A stretch of DNA of 64,000 nucleotides from Clostridiales bacterium (lineage in GTDB: Bacteria > Bacillota > Clostridia > Oscillospirales > Oscillospiraceae). The translations under genes were made by a program, and so were the position numbers. The stretch is from positions 1-64,000 of the forward strand of contig SFFW01000008.1 in assembly GCA_004556755.1 (NCBI GenBank), written 5' to 3'. This document shows, one piece after another, positions 57,256-64,000 of the stretch. The first letter of the stretch is position 1. Each line of letters opens with the position of its first letter. The notes under the pieces are model-generated. The model was not told the DNA's origin and searched no databases. It saw only the letters and a list, made by a program, of their open reading frames with translations.

Positions 57256-58970
57256 GGGAATACAAAACGCCGAGCATTCTGACGCTTGTACTTATCTGCT
57301 TTGAGGTCGTCATCGAGGTGCTTATCCCCTTTATCACGGCAGACCTCGTAAACCTCATCAAGGCGGGCGCCGAGATAAGCACCGTCATGCGCATCGGGCT
57401 GCTGCTCATCGTCATGGCGATACTCAGCCTTGCCTGCGGCTCCGCTGCCGGATACTTCTGCGCAAAGGCGTCCTCCGGCTTCGGCAAGAATCTGCGTGAG
57501 GACCTCTTTGTCGGCATACAGGACTACTCCTTTGAGAACATCGACAAATTCTCCTCCGCCTCCCTCGTAACGAGGCTGACGACGGACGTCGGCAACGTGC
57601 AGTTTGCGTACATGATGCTCATCCGCACGGCGGTGCGCAGTCCGCTGATGCTCATCTTCTCCGTCGTCATGGCGTATGTGATGGGCGGAAAGCTCTCCGC
57701 CACCTTTGCGGTCATCATCCCCGTACTCGTGTTCGGGCTGATTATGATCGCAAGAAAGGCGATGCCCGCATTCAGGAGGGTGTTTAAGAAGTACGACCGC
57801 CTGAACGAATCCATCGAAGAAAACGTCCGTGCTATGCGTGTCGTCAAGGGCTTTGCCCGTGAGGACCACGAGAAGGCAAAGTTCGACGCCGCAGCAAAGG
57901 ACATTTGCGCAGACTTCACCCGCGCCGAGCGTATAGTTGCACTCAACACCCCGCTCATGAATCTGTGTATATACTTCAATATGCTGTTCGTGCTGCTTGT
58001 CGGCTCGAAGCTTGCCATTCAAAGCGGCGGCAGCGACATCGACGTAGGACAGATCTCCGCAATGATAACCTACGGCATACAGATACTCATGTCGCTGATG
58101 ATGCTGTCCGCCATCTACGTCATGCTGACCATGAGCGCAGAGTCGGCAAAGAGGATATACGAGGTGCTCATCGAAAAGCCCGGCATCGAGGATCCCGCCT
58201 CACCGTGCGAAACGGTCGCCGACGGCAGCATCCGCTTTGAAAACGTGTCCTTCAAATACTCGCATACCGCCGAGAAATACGCACTTTCCGACGTTGATCT
58301 CACTATCCCGTCCGGCTCCACCGTCGGCATAATCGGCGGCACCGGCAGCGGCAAGAGTACGCTTGTGCAGCTCATCCCCCGCCTGTACGACGTGAGCGTC
58401 GGAACGGTGTACGTTGGCGGAAGACCCGTCGGCGACTACTCGCTCGATGCCTTGCGCTCCGCCGTTGCGATGGTACTGCAAAAGAATCTGCTATTCTCCG
58501 GCACGATCAAAGACAACCTGCGCTGGGGCAATGAAAACGCAAGCGACGCCGAGATCGAGGAGGCTTGCCGCATTGCGCAGGCTGACGAATTTGTAAAGGG
58601 CTTCCCCGACGGCTACGACACGCACATCGAGCAGGGCGGCTCCAACGTCTCCGGCGGTCAGAAGCAGCGTCTCTGCATAGCGAGGGCGCTCCTCAAAAAG
58701 CCCAAGATACTCATTCTCGACGACTCGACGAGCGCCGTTGACACCCGCACCGACGCTCTCATCCGTCAGGGACTTTCGGGCTGTATTCCGGATGCGACCA
58801 AGCTTATCGTCGCACAGCGCATAAGCTCCGTCATGGATGCGGACATGATAATCGTCATGGACAACGGCAAGGTTTCCGACGTCGGAACGCACGAGGAGCT
58901 TATGCAAAGAAGCCCGATATACCGTGAGGTATACGAGCAGCAGAACAAGGGAGGTGCGGAAAATGAATAA
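57228..58970 (+). CDS. ABC exporter half-transporter A (degenerate Walker B)
   Basis: 580 residues: six membrane helices, then an ATPase domain. Walker A GGTGSGKST, signature NVSGGQKQR. Walker B reads ILILDDSTSAVD, so the catalytic Glu is Asp. It forms a heterodimer with the next protein, like BmrC/BmrD multidrug exporters where one of two ATP sites is weak. GGAGG precedes ATG 57228. Confidence 0.9.
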   Translation: MLKRLAQSIREYKTPSILTLVLICFEVVIEVLIPFITADLVNLIKAGAEISTVMRIGLLLIVMAILSLACGSAAGYFCAKASSGFGKNLREDLFVGIQDYSFENIDKFSSASLVTRLTTDVGNVQFAYMMLIRTAVRSPLMLIFSVVMAYVMGGKLSATFAVIIPVLVFGLIMIARKAMPAFRRVFKKYDRLNESIEENVRAMRVVKGFAREDHEKAKFDAAAKDICADFTRAERIVALNTPLMNLCIYFNMLFVLLVGSKLAIQSGGSDIDVGQISAMITYGIQILMSLMMLSAIYVMLTMSAESAKRIYEVLIEKPGIEDPASPCETVADGSIRFENVSFKYSHTAEKYALSDVDLTIPSGSTVGIIGGTGSGKSTLVQLIPRLYDVSVGTVYVGGRPVGDYSLDALRSAVAMVLQKNLLFSGTIKDNLRWGNENASDAEIEEACRIAQADEFVKGFPDGYDTHIEQGGSNVSGGQKQRLCIARALLKKPKILILDDSTSAVDTRTDALIRQGLSGCIPDATKLIVAQRISSVMDADMIIVMDNGKVSDVGTHEELMQRSPIYREVYEQQNKGGAENE

Positions 58971-60858
58971 AAGACCCCGCTCAAAGCCCGGCACCTTAAA
59001 GCGTGTGTTCAAGATGCTCAAGGGCTACTACCCCCGCCTGCTCCCACTCGTCGTGGGCTGTATCCTGTTTTCCGCACTCGTTGCGGCGATACCCGACGTG
59101 CTTATTCAGAAGGTCGTCGCAATAATCGAAAAGTGGCAATCAAGCGGCGACTGGAGCGCTGCCTCAAAAGAGGTCCGGCCCATAATCGTCTTCCTCGCCG
59201 TGATGTATATTCTCAGTCTGATAGCCGTCACCGTGTACACTCAGCTAATGGCGGTAATGACGCAGGGCTTTCTGTATAAGCTGCGTAAGACAATGTTCGA
59301 CGGGATGCAGGAGCTGCCCATCAGCTACTTTGACACCCACCGTCACGGCGACATTATGAGTTACTACACGAACGACATCGACACCCTGCGCCAGCTCGTG
59401 TCCCAGACCATCCCCGCCGTTTTGCGTGCGGGAGCCGTGGTCATCGGCGTTCTGTGCGTCATGCTGTACTACAGCGTGTGGCTCACGCTCATCCTGCTGC
59501 TCGGCGTCGTTTTGATGTTCCTCGTCTCGAAGAAGGTCGGCGGCGGCAGCGCAAAATACTTCATTCGTCAGCAGCAGTCCATGGGCAAGACCGAGGGCTT
59601 CATTCAGGAGATGATGAGCGGTCAGAAGGTCGTCAAGGTGTTCTGTCACGAGGACGAGAGCAAGGAGGACTTCCGCCGCATAAACTCGGAGCTTTTCGGC
59701 GACAGCTTCCGTGCCAACGCCTACGCAAACTGCCTCGGTCCGATACTGAACAACATCGGCAACATCCTGTACGTCGTCATTGCCGTGGCGGGAGGACTGT
59801 TCATCCTCGGCAATGTTCCGAACCTCAGCGTCTCCGGACTTGCGTTTTCGGTCAGCGTCGTGGTACCGTTTCTCAACATGGCAAGGCAGTTTTCCGGCAA
59901 CGTCAACCAGCTTTCGCAGCAGATAAACTCCATCGTCATGGCAATGGCGGGCGCAGAGCGTATATTTGCGCTCATGGATGAGCTGCCGGAAAGCGACGAC
60001 GGCAAGGTGACGCTCGTCAACGCCGAAATTTCCCCCGACGGCAGCATCCGTGAAACGGATAAGCACAGCGGTCACTGGGCGTGGAAGCGCCCGATGCCCG
60101 ACGGCAGCTTTGAGTACACCGAGCTGCGGGGCGACGTGCGGCTTTACGACGTTGATTTTGCCTATGAGGAGGGTAAGGAGGTCCTGCACGATATAAGCGT
60201 CTACGCCGAGCCGGGACAGAAGGTCGCCTTCGTCGGCGCAACCGGTGCGGGCAAGACGACCATCACGAACCTCATAAACCGCTTTTACGATATCGCCGAC
60301 GGCAAGATACGCTACGACGGCATCAACGTAAACAAGATACGCAAGGCGGACCTGCGGCGCTCGCTCGGTCTGGTGCTTCAGGACACGAACCTCTTTACCG
60401 GCAGCGTCATGGAAAACATCCGCTACGGAAACCTCGACGCAACGGACGACGACTGCCGCCGTGCAGCCGAAATCGCCGGAGCCGACGACTTCATAAGCCG
60501 TCTGCCGGAGGGCTACGACACGCTTCTGAGCAACAACGGTGCAAACCTCTCGCAGGGTCAGCGGCAGCTCATTGCGATAGCACGAGCGGCGGTCGCCGAT
60601 CCTCCGGTGATGATACTCGACGAGGCGACAAGCTCCATCGACACCCGCACCGAGGCGATAGTGCAGCGCGGCATGGATGCGCTCATGGAGGGCAGAACGG
60701 TGTTTGTTATCGCACACAGGCTCAGCACCGTAATGAATTCCGACGTCATCATGGTCATGGATCACGGACGCATAATCGAGCGAGGCAGCCACGAAAAGCT
60801 GCTTGCGGAAAAGGGCACCTATTACAGACTCTACACCGGTGCCTTTGAGCTTGAATGA
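58963..60858 (+). CDS. ABC exporter half-transporter B
   Basis: 631 residues: six membrane helices with an ATPase domain carrying a normal Walker A (GATGAGKTT) and Walker B (VMILDEATSSID) but a changed signature (LSQGQ). A 40-residue insertion (SPDGSIRETDKHSGHWAWKR) precedes the ATPase domain. The pairing of one altered element on each half matches heterodimeric type IV exporters. Overlaps partner A by 8 bp. Confidence 0.9.
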   Translation: MNKRPRSKPGTLKRVFKMLKGYYPRLLPLVVGCILFSALVAAIPDVLIQKVVAIIEKWQSSGDWSAASKEVRPIIVFLAVMYILSLIAVTVYTQLMAVMTQGFLYKLRKTMFDGMQELPISYFDTHRHGDIMSYYTNDIDTLRQLVSQTIPAVLRAGAVVIGVLCVMLYYSVWLTLILLLGVVLMFLVSKKVGGGSAKYFIRQQQSMGKTEGFIQEMMSGQKVVKVFCHEDESKEDFRRINSELFGDSFRANAYANCLGPILNNIGNILYVVIAVAGGLFILGNVPNLSVSGLAFSVSVVVPFLNMARQFSGNVNQLSQQINSIVMAMAGAERIFALMDELPESDDGKVTLVNAEISPDGSIRETDKHSGHWAWKRPMPDGSFEYTELRGDVRLYDVDFAYEEGKEVLHDISVYAEPGQKVAFVGATGAGKTTITNLINRFYDIADGKIRYDGINVNKIRKADLRRSLGLVLQDTNLFTGSVMENIRYGNLDATDDDCRRAAEIAGADDFISRLPEGYDTLLSNNGANLSQGQRQLIAIARAAVADPPVMILDEATSSIDTRTEAIVQRGMDALMEGRTVFVIAHRLSTVMNSDVIMVMDHGRIIERGSHEKLLAEKGTYYRLYTGAFELE

Positions 60859-60863
60859 CAACG

Positions 60864-60902
60864 AAAAAGCCTCTGCAAGGAACACCTTGCAGAGGCTTTT
60901 TT
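60864..60902. terminator. Bidirectional terminator
   Basis: A 17-bp perfect stem (AAAAAGCCTCTGCAAGG and complement) around AACA between the ABC operon and the convergent permease gene. Confidence 0.92.
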
Positions 60903-60910
60903 GATCATAT

Positions 60911-62335
60911 TTATTTCTTTTCGCTTCTTCTGCGGAACAGCTCAAACAGGTAACCTATGAACATGACGACCGCAAAGAATCCGAGGAAGCCCAAGCACTG
61001 CTTCCAGCCGTAGCCCGCCCAGATCGCATAGCAGAAGAACAGGCAGCACAGCACGCCGAGTGCGGGAAGCACGAAGCGCTTTACGGGGTGCAGCTCCTTT
61101 GCCTTGACCATCAGACCTATCATCATGGGTATATACATAACGTACAGGCAGATTATGCATATTTCGTCAGGCTCCCATGCAAACCACTCGCAGGAGTGTA
61201 CCGCACCGAAGAGTCCGGGTCCGCCCATCCACATCATAACGGTCCATGCGTACCAGAAGCCGGCAAGCATCATGCCCACGATGGAGGACTTTATCGCAAA
61301 GTTGTTCTGCTCGTCCACGTCGCCGAAGAATTCGGGCTTGGGACCCATGCCTCTTGCGGTGACGGAGTACAGGCTGCGGCAGGACGACATGATAAGACCG
61401 TTCATCGTGCCGAGGCAGGAGATGGTGATGAACACATAAACTATCGTGCCGACGGCGCCGCCGAACACCTTGTCGAAGGCGATCTGCGGCAGCTTCTCGC
61501 CGAAGGGCCACGTTGCGATTATCGTATTTACGTCGCCGACCGCACTCATCGACCAAATGTACAGCGCATACAGGATTATCGTGACCAAAGCGCCGAGAAC
61601 GAGCGCACGGGGCAGGTTCTTTTTGGAGTCTTTCAGCTCTGCGTTTATGGAGGTCGCAAGTATCCAGCCCTCGTATGCGAAGGCAAAGCCGACTATCGCC
61701 TTGAAGAAGCCATCGCCGCCGACGGCGGTGTATTCGGGGGAATTTACATAGTCAAGCACCTGAAGTGTCGTTCCGTTTTTGAGACCGGCTATCGTGCCGA
61801 CGATGCCCATAAGTATGAGCGGAATTAGCTTTATAACGGTCATGCCGACCTGAAGCTTGCCTGCGATCTTGGGGCTTAAGGCATTGATGCCGTAGCCTAT
61901 CATAAGGAAGCCTGCGCCCACGCCGATGGCGACGGCGTTGACGGAGCCGGTCGCAAAGTCAATGGCGCTTATGCCGAAAAGCTGCAAAAACATCATCGCC
62001 GAGAAGAAGGCGAGCATTGCCGAAAGCGCCGGCGTGTAAATCGTGGTCATAAACCAGCCGACGTAGTAGGCGTACTTGGGTCCGAGCGCAAGCTCGGCAT
62101 AGTCGACGACGCCGTTTATTTTCTCGTACTTGCTGCCGAGGGTCGCAAAAACAAGGGAGCAGATAATGCAGATAAGACCCACGATACCGACGACGGCGAT
62201 ACCCTGAATGAGGTTGCCGCCCGTGAGTGACAGCACCTTGCCACCCTTGATGAAAACGCCCGAACCGATGACTATACCGATGACCATGGAAATGGCGGTA
62301 GGCAGTCCGTAGCGCTTCTCCATTTTGTTTTTCAT
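60911..62335 (-). CDS. APC-superfamily amino acid permease
   Basis: 474 residues, twelve membrane helices. VIGIVIGSGVFIKGGKVLSLTGG is the substrate-backbone loop of helix 1 and GFAFAYEGWILATSINAELKDSKKNLPRAL the helix 6-7 region of LAT/PotE-like permeases. The precise substrate is unknown. AAGGAG precedes the ATG. Its promoter overlaps a palindrome. Confidence 0.85.
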   Translation of the reverse strand: MKNKMEKRYGLPTAISMVIGIVIGSGVFIKGGKVLSLTGGNLIQGIAVVGIVGLICIICSLVFATLGSKYEKINGVVDYAELALGPKYAYYVGWFMTTIYTPALSAMLAFFSAMMFLQLFGISAIDFATGSVNAVAIGVGAGFLMIGYGINALSPKIAGKLQVGMTVIKLIPLILMGIVGTIAGLKNGTTLQVLDYVNSPEYTAVGGDGFFKAIVGFAFAYEGWILATSINAELKDSKKNLPRALVLGALVTIILYALYIWSMSAVGDVNTIIATWPFGEKLPQIAFDKVFGGAVGTIVYVFITISCLGTMNGLIMSSCRSLYSVTARGMGPKPEFFGDVDEQNNFAIKSSIVGMMLAGFWYAWTVMMWMGGPGLFGAVHSCEWFAWEPDEICIICLYVMYIPMMIGLMVKAKELHPVKRFVLPALGVLCCLFFCYAIWAGYGWKQCLGFLGFFAVVMFIGYLFELFRRRSEKK

Positions 62336-62402
62336 ACTCTATCTCCTTAACTTTGCGCAAAAATACGACAAATAATTTAGTAATTTAATGCGCTTTAGTA
62401 AC

Positions 62403-62431
62403 AGAATACTCACTTTGCGCCCTTTTGTCAA
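62403..62431 (-). promoter_or_regulatory. Promoter of amino acid permease gene
   Basis: On the minus strand a consensus TTGACA (62431-62426), a 17-bp spacer and TATTCT (62408-62403). Confidence 0.8.
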
Positions 62432-62448
62432 CAAAAGGCGCAAATTTC
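62416..62448. other. Inverted repeat overlapping permease promoter
   Basis: TTTGCGCCTTTTG and CAAAAGGGCGCAAA (one extra G) face each other around the -35. It can end the upstream leftward transcript of the 97-aa gene, act as an operator, or do both. Confidence 0.6.
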
Positions 62449-62457
62449 GTCGCAAAA

Positions 62458-62751
62458 TCAGATGTCGAGATACATGAGCGCCGAGCGCAATGCGGAAAGC
62501 TCCTCCTCCATATCGACGTCGAACGCCTCCTGAAAATCGGCGTAGGCGGCGATAAGCTCGTCGAGCTTGTCCTTATCTATCTCGGCGCCGCCGAAAACGT
62601 ACGGCTCAAGCTCAAGCGTGATGCCGTTTAGTATTTCTGCGGGGTTCTCGCCTACGACCTCGGCGTACTTGTCCTTCGTATAGCCGAGGCTGCCGTTTAT
62701 TAAGCCTACCACCTTCGTGCTTGCGCTGCGGTAAATCTGAAAAAGTATCAT
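62458..62751 (-). CDS. 97-residue helical protein, unknown
   Basis: Acidic, helix-rich (AEIDKDKLDELIAAYADFQEAF, ending EEELSALRSALMYLDI) with no signal or membrane segment. AAGGAG is 7 bp before the ATG, and it lies 15 bp after rsmI, so it is probably the last gene of that operon. Family not recognised. Confidence 0.65.
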   Translation of the reverse strand: MILFQIYRSASTKVVGLINGSLGYTKDKYAEVVGENPAEILNGITLELEPYVFGGAEIDKDKLDELIAAYADFQEAFDVDMEEELSALRSALMYLDI

Positions 62752-62766
62752 GCCGTTCTCCTTAAT

Positions 62767-63609
62767 TTATAATATAGTATTTTCTTCGTTCAGCGATGCG
62801 TCGTAAAGTTCCTTCGAGCCGAAGCCCGTCTCGGCGGCGGCCTTCTTCGCCGCTGCCTTTCTCGACAGCCCCTCGCTGCGGTAGCTCTCCGCAATGCGGA
62901 GAGCTTCTTCTATGCTTATCTCCTTTTTCTCCTCCGACGCTCCCTCGATGACGAGAACGAACTCGCCCTTCGGCGGCGTTTCGGAGAAGTGACGCACGGC
63001 GCCGTCAAGATCGGTGCGCAGCGTCTCCTCATGCACCTTCGTAAGCTCACGGCAGAGGCTTATCCTTCTCGTGCCGCCGAAGGTGCTTCTCATATCCTCC
63101 AGCGTGCGCAGCAGCTTGTGCGGCGCTTCGTAGAATACCATCGTCCGGCGCTCGTTTACAAGCGACTCAAGATGCTCCCTGCGGCTCTTGTTCGAGGTCG
63201 AAAGAAAGCCCTCGAAGCAGAACCTCCCGGTCGGCAGCGCCGACAGCGCAAGTGCGGTACACACCGCCACGGGTCCCGGCACCGACATCACCTCGATCCC
63301 GTTTTCGGCGCACAGGCGCACCATGTCCTCTCCGGGGTCGGATATTGCGGGCATCCCCGCATCCGTCACCAAAGCGCAGCTTTCGCCGCCGAGCAGCCGT
63401 TCGAGAATTTTGGGTCCCGACGCATACTTGTTATGCTCAAAGTAGCTTATGAGCGGTTTGTGAATGTCAAAGCGGTTTAAAAGCTTCAAGGTCACTCTTG
63501 TGTCCTCGGCGGCGATGAAATCGACCTCCTCAAGGACGCTCCTCGCCCTCGGTGAAAAGTCGCCGAGATTGCCTATCGGCGTACCGACAAGGTACAGTTT
63601 TCCGCTCAT
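62767..63609 (-). CDS. rsmI: 16S rRNA 2'-O-methyltransferase RsmI
   Basis: 280 residues. Methylates the ribose of C1402 in 16S rRNA. LVGTPIGNLGDFSPRA, AAEDTRVTLKLLN and VTDAGMPAISDPGEDMV are family blocks. The start overlaps the stop of the upstream methyltransferase (ATGA). Confidence 0.95.
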   Translation of the reverse strand: MSGKLYLVGTPIGNLGDFSPRARSVLEEVDFIAAEDTRVTLKLLNRFDIHKPLISYFEHNKYASGPKILERLLGGESCALVTDAGMPAISDPGEDMVRLCAENGIEVMSVPGPVAVCTALALSALPTGRFCFEGFLSTSNKSRREHLESLVNERRTMVFYEAPHKLLRTLEDMRSTFGGTRRISLCRELTKVHEETLRTDLDGAVRHFSETPPKGEFVLVIEGASEEKKEISIEEALRIAESYRSEGLSRKAAAKKAAAETGFGSKELYDASLNEENTIL

Positions 63610-64000
63610 TTTGCTCCCTCCCTGTGATATATCCTAAGCGTCTCCTCGGTCTCGGAGCCGTCGTCGTTTCTGAGGTACAGCGTCGGCAGCACTTTAAGTC
63701 CGGAGGCGGCTCCCCGCCTTGCCTCGACAAGGACGATCGACGGCGAATGCCTTGCGCTGTGGGCTATAAAGCGCAGTCTCTTAGGCTCAAGCGAATACTC
63801 CCGCAGCAGACACAAAAGGTCCGTCAGCCGCTCCGTGCGCTGGACGAGGCAGAAGCTCCCGCCCGTCGGACAGAGATAGGACGCCGCCGACACCACGTCA
63901 CGCAGGGTGCAGTCAAGCTCCGCCCTCGCCGACGCCTTGTCTGCGTCCGGCGACACCTTTCCGCTGCCGGGGACGAAGTATGGCGGGTTTGCGACCGCAA
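63606..64000 (-). CDS. TrmN6-like tRNA adenine-N6 methyltransferase, partial
   Basis: C-terminal part of a gene that continues beyond the right edge. The visible frame reaches the edge and includes VANPPYFVPG, the NPPY catalytic motif of N6-adenine methyltransferases, then RFIAHSARHSPSIVLVEARR typical of the YfiC/TrmN6 family. It probably modifies A37 of tRNA-Val. Adjacent to rsmI as in many Firmicutes. Confidence 0.85.
   Translation of the reverse strand, partial: AVANPPYFVPGSGKVSPDADKASARAELDCTLRDVVSAASYLCPTGGSFCLVQRTERLTDLLCLLREYSLEPKRLRFIAHSARHSPSIVLVEARRGAASGLKVLPTLYLRNDDGSETEETLRIYHREGAK

Overview
The window looks like chromosome of an anaerobic, low-oxygen-adapted member of the class Clostridia, probably an Oscillospirales/Ruminococcaceae-type gut organism. 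This rests on a HrcA/CIRCE-controlled groESL, an exclusively class III (anaerobic) ribonucleotide reductase, formate-tetrahydrofolate ligase, an oxygen-labile L-cysteine desulfidase, several SLH-domain exported proteins, strong GGAGG ribosome binding sites and fairly GC-rich codon use. The species cannot be named from sequence alone.

Layout. Bases 1-900 are a more AT-rich scar: remnants of a tyrosine integrase and of a PD-(D/E)xK/DUF2075-type gene meet head to head, next to four phased 22-bp repeats. Bases 931-5164 hold one leftward operon of seven genes: a 44-aa EF-hand-like acidic protein, a Cas4-like nuclease, a nitroreductase, a macro domain-HTH protein, a vWA protein, a 33-aa protein and a C-terminally shortened ADP-ribosylglycohydrolase. 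It reads as an ADP-ribose-handling stress or defence island and is the best candidate for an undescribed system.

5.3-26.7 kb: an iron-sulfur flavoprotein, initiator tRNA-fMet, two tandem CNNM/CBS proteins, prfB, groESL with CIRCE, a nucleoside cluster (BMP-type binding lipoprotein, deoD, udk, tdk), an aquaporin, an SLH-anchored lysozyme, an acyl-ACP thioesterase, GDSL and DUF4358 lipoproteins, fhs and two membrane proteins. 26.7-33.5 kb: a leftward F-ATP synthase operon (atpI-B-E-F-[b-delta-alpha fusion]-G-D-C). In it the second b subunit, a delta C-terminal domain and alpha lie in one uninterrupted frame, and no separate atpH is present.

33.7-48.8 kb: moaB/mog, an M18 aminopeptidase, tRNA-Ala with a duplicated 3' end and an inverted partial copy, an SLH-CHAP hydrolase, a GPH-type transporter with a PIG-L deacetylase, a membrane-lipid operon (flippase-like protein, psd, TVP38, rhodanese), two-subunit aconitase X, a phosphatidylserine synthase (feeding psd), cysteine desulfidase and an isolated 48-aa peptide gene. 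48.9-64 kb: a MarR gene beside an SMR remnant, an nrdG-nrdD-trxB operon with two NrdR-like boxes and a redoxin domain fused to NrdD, an SLH-anchored tyrosine phosphatase, a ferredoxin-like protein, a MarR-controlled heterodimeric ABC exporter, an amino acid permease, and rsmI with the end of a TrmN6-like methyltransferase running off the right edge.

Most operons are bounded by clear sigma-A type promoters and intrinsic terminators, listed below. No CRISPR array, insertion sequence, rRNA or intact prophage was seen.
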